In this document: positions 62,774 through 64,000 of the stretch, one piece after another
Layout: every line of letters begins with the position of its first letter
Numbering within the stretch: position 1 is the first letter of the stretch
Source of the DNA: ZC4RG30 sp963777735
GTDB lineage: Bacteria; Pseudomonadota; Gammaproteobacteria; Steroidobacterales; Steroidobacteraceae
Direction of reading: 5' to 3'
Length of the DNA stretch: 64,000 nucleotides
NCBI GenBank assembly: GCA_963777735.1
Contig: CAVZRQ010000010.1
Span: 1 to 64,000 of the forward strand
The notes under the pieces: generated by a model
Database searches by the model: none
Seen by the model: the letters and a program-made list of their open reading frames with translations, nothing else
Told to the model about the DNA's origin: nothing
Made by a program: the position numbers and the translations under genes

Positions 62774-64000
62774 ATGCCCATCCGTCGTGTACTGGTCGCG
62801 AACCGCGGGGAAATCGCCGCGCGGGTGATCCGCACCTGCCGCATGCTCGGCATCGAGACGGTGCTGGCCGCCTCCGAGCCGGACCGCGATTCACTGCCCG
62901 CGCAACTCGCCGACCGCACCGTCTGCATCGGGCCGGGCCGTTCCGCCGACTCCTATCTGCAGATCGATACCCTCGTGCAGGCCGCACTGGGCACGCAGGC
63001 GGATGCCATCCATCCCGGCTACGGATTTCTTTCCGAGCGCGCGCACTTCGCGCAGCGCTGCGAGGAGGCGGGCCTGATCTTCATCGGCCCCACTGCCGCG
63101 CAGATCGAAGCGGTGGGCGACAAATTGCGCGCCCGGGCTGCGGCCGAAGCGGCGGATGTGCCGGTGGTGCCTGGCGGTGCGGTGAATGATCCGGGCGATG
63201 CCACCACGCTCGCTGCCCGCATCGGCGCGCCGCTGCTGATCAAGGCCGTGGGCGGTGGGGGTGGTCGCGGCATGAAGCGGGTGGATGATCTGGCTGACCT
63301 GCCCGCTGCCCTCGACCTGGCTTCCGGCGAAGCCGGTGCCGCATTCGGCGATGCGCGCATCTATCTCGAACGCTACGTGACGCGTGGCCGCCATGTGGAA
63401 GTGCAGGTATTGGGCGATGGCCTCGGCCGCGTGATCCACCTCGGCGAACGCGATTGCTCGGTGCAGCGTCGCTACCAGAAGCTGATCGAGGAAAGCCCGG
63501 CGCCGCTGCTCGACGCCGCGCTGCGCAAGGACCTGCTGGCCGCGGCGGTGCGCTTCGCCGCGCGCCTGAACTATCGCGGTGCGGGTACCGTCGAATTCCT
63601 GGTGGACGTCGACCGCAACAGTTTCTACTTTCTCGAGATGAACGCCCGTATCCAGGTGGAGCATCCCGTTACCGAGCAGATCACCGGTCTTGATCTGGTG
63701 GCAGAGCAGATACGCATCGCTGAAGGTCGCGGACTTTCCATTGCGCAGGAGGCTGTGCAGTTCCAGGGTTGCGCGATCGAATGCCGCATCAATGCCGAAG
63801 ATCCGGCGCAGGACTTCCAGCCAAGCCCTGGTCGCGTGGCTCGCGCAGAGTGGCCGGAGGGTGAAGGCATCCGGGTCGATACCCACATCGTGACTGGCAG
63901 CAGGGTGCCGCCGTACTACGATTCCCTGCTGGGCAAGATCATTGCCTCTGGCCCCACCCGCGAAGCGGCGCGCAAACGGCTGCTCGAGGCGCTGGCTGCG
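62774..64000 (+). CDS. biotin carboxylase subunit (3' end cut off)
   Basis: AccC-like enzyme that carboxylates biotin on the carrier protein with ATP and bicarbonate. Starts MPIRRVLVANRGEIAARVIR; GYGFLSERAHFAQRCEE, KAVGGGGGRGMKRV (ATP-grasp Gly loop), HLGERDCSVQRRYQKLIEESP, FLEMNARIQVEHPVTE and IECRINAEDP are all present. About 409 of some 450 residues are in the window. Its place after a split PEP-synthase pair, rather than next to a standard accB, suggests a substrate-specific carboxylase rather than housekeeping acetyl-CoA carboxylase, but that is inference. Confidence 0.92.
   Translation, partial: MPIRRVLVANRGEIAARVIRTCRMLGIETVLAASEPDRDSLPAQLADRTVCIGPGRSADSYLQIDTLVQAALGTQADAIHPGYGFLSERAHFAQRCEEAGLIFIGPTAAQIEAVGDKLRARAAAEAADVPVVPGGAVNDPGDATTLAARIGAPLLIKAVGGGGGRGMKRVDDLADLPAALDLASGEAGAAFGDARIYLERYVTRGRHVEVQVLGDGLGRVIHLGERDCSVQRRYQKLIEESPAPLLDAALRKDLLAAAVRFAARLNYRGAGTVEFLVDVDRNSFYFLEMNARIQVEHPVTEQITGLDLVAEQIRIAEGRGLSIAQEAVQFQGCAIECRINAEDPAQDFQPSPGRVARAEWPEGEGIRVDTHIVTGSRVPPYYDSLLGKIIASGPTREAARKRLLEALAA

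Noticed and set aside
1..64000. tRNA, rRNA or riboswitch genes
   Set aside because: No cloverleaf-like or rRNA-like stretch was recognised; the only leader RNA element I can support is the trp attenuator.

Overview
The window is high-GC, gene-dense bacterial chromosome. Gene content and order (mrcA divergent from pilMNOPQ, then aroK-aroB; tesA divergent from the ybbA/ybbP ABC pair; yajQ; a one-piece trp operon) point to a gammaproteobacterium, perhaps near the Xanthomonadales/Steroidobacter-type lineages. The placement is by gene order and protein flavour only, so the order-level guess is weak. No rRNA, tRNA, insertion sequence or CRISPR array was seen.

Layout. 1-4.3 kb (minus): a truncated FAD oxidoreductase, a nucleotidyltransferase-like protein and penicillin-binding protein 1A. 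4.6-9.6 kb (plus): the type IV pilus operon pilMNOPQ. 9.6-11.9 kb: a badly broken Ig-repeat lipoprotein. 12-14.8 kb: aroK-aroB-dgt. 14.8-18.3 kb: an island of visibly lower GC with three diverged DUF6502-like genes around a small exported protein built from thirteen 11-residue GIVGTG repeats. 18.3-25.4 kb: fadD-tesA (minus), then ybbA-ybbP and a membrane-anchored metallophosphoesterase. 25.3-41.5 kb: mixed metabolism and regulation (DUF4139, degenerate EAL protein, LysR plus acyl-CoA dehydrogenase, oxyR-LCAT-phrB operon, TetR/nitroreductase pair, GNAT, XRE-cupin, yajQ, a HerA-like ATPase). 41.5-50.7 kb (minus): an eight-gene operon mgdABCD-gmaS-mgsABC for the N-methylglutamate route of methylamine use, divergent from an XRE-cupin regulator. 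51.3-58.1 kb: a complete trp operon (trpL-E-G-D-C-F-B-A) behind an attenuator whose leader peptide has three consecutive Trp codons. 58.1-64 kb: a Bcr/CflA exporter, a split PEP-synthase-like protein pair, a biotin carrier protein and a biotin carboxylase cut by the window end.

Caution on quality. At least fourteen genes, including housekeeping genes such as mrcA, dgt, yajQ and trpA, carry frameshifts. Nearly all are repaired by removing one base. This looks like consensus error in the assembly rather than gene decay, so most of these genes are annotated as full-length CDS with the shift point given.

Most interesting points: the DUF6502/GIVGTG island as a possible undescribed regulator-plus-exported-repeat-protein system; the probably leaderless WWW-type trp attenuator; the split PEP-synthase/biotin-carboxylase cluster as a possible unusual carboxylase; and the complete N-methylglutamate operon with its own divergent regulator.
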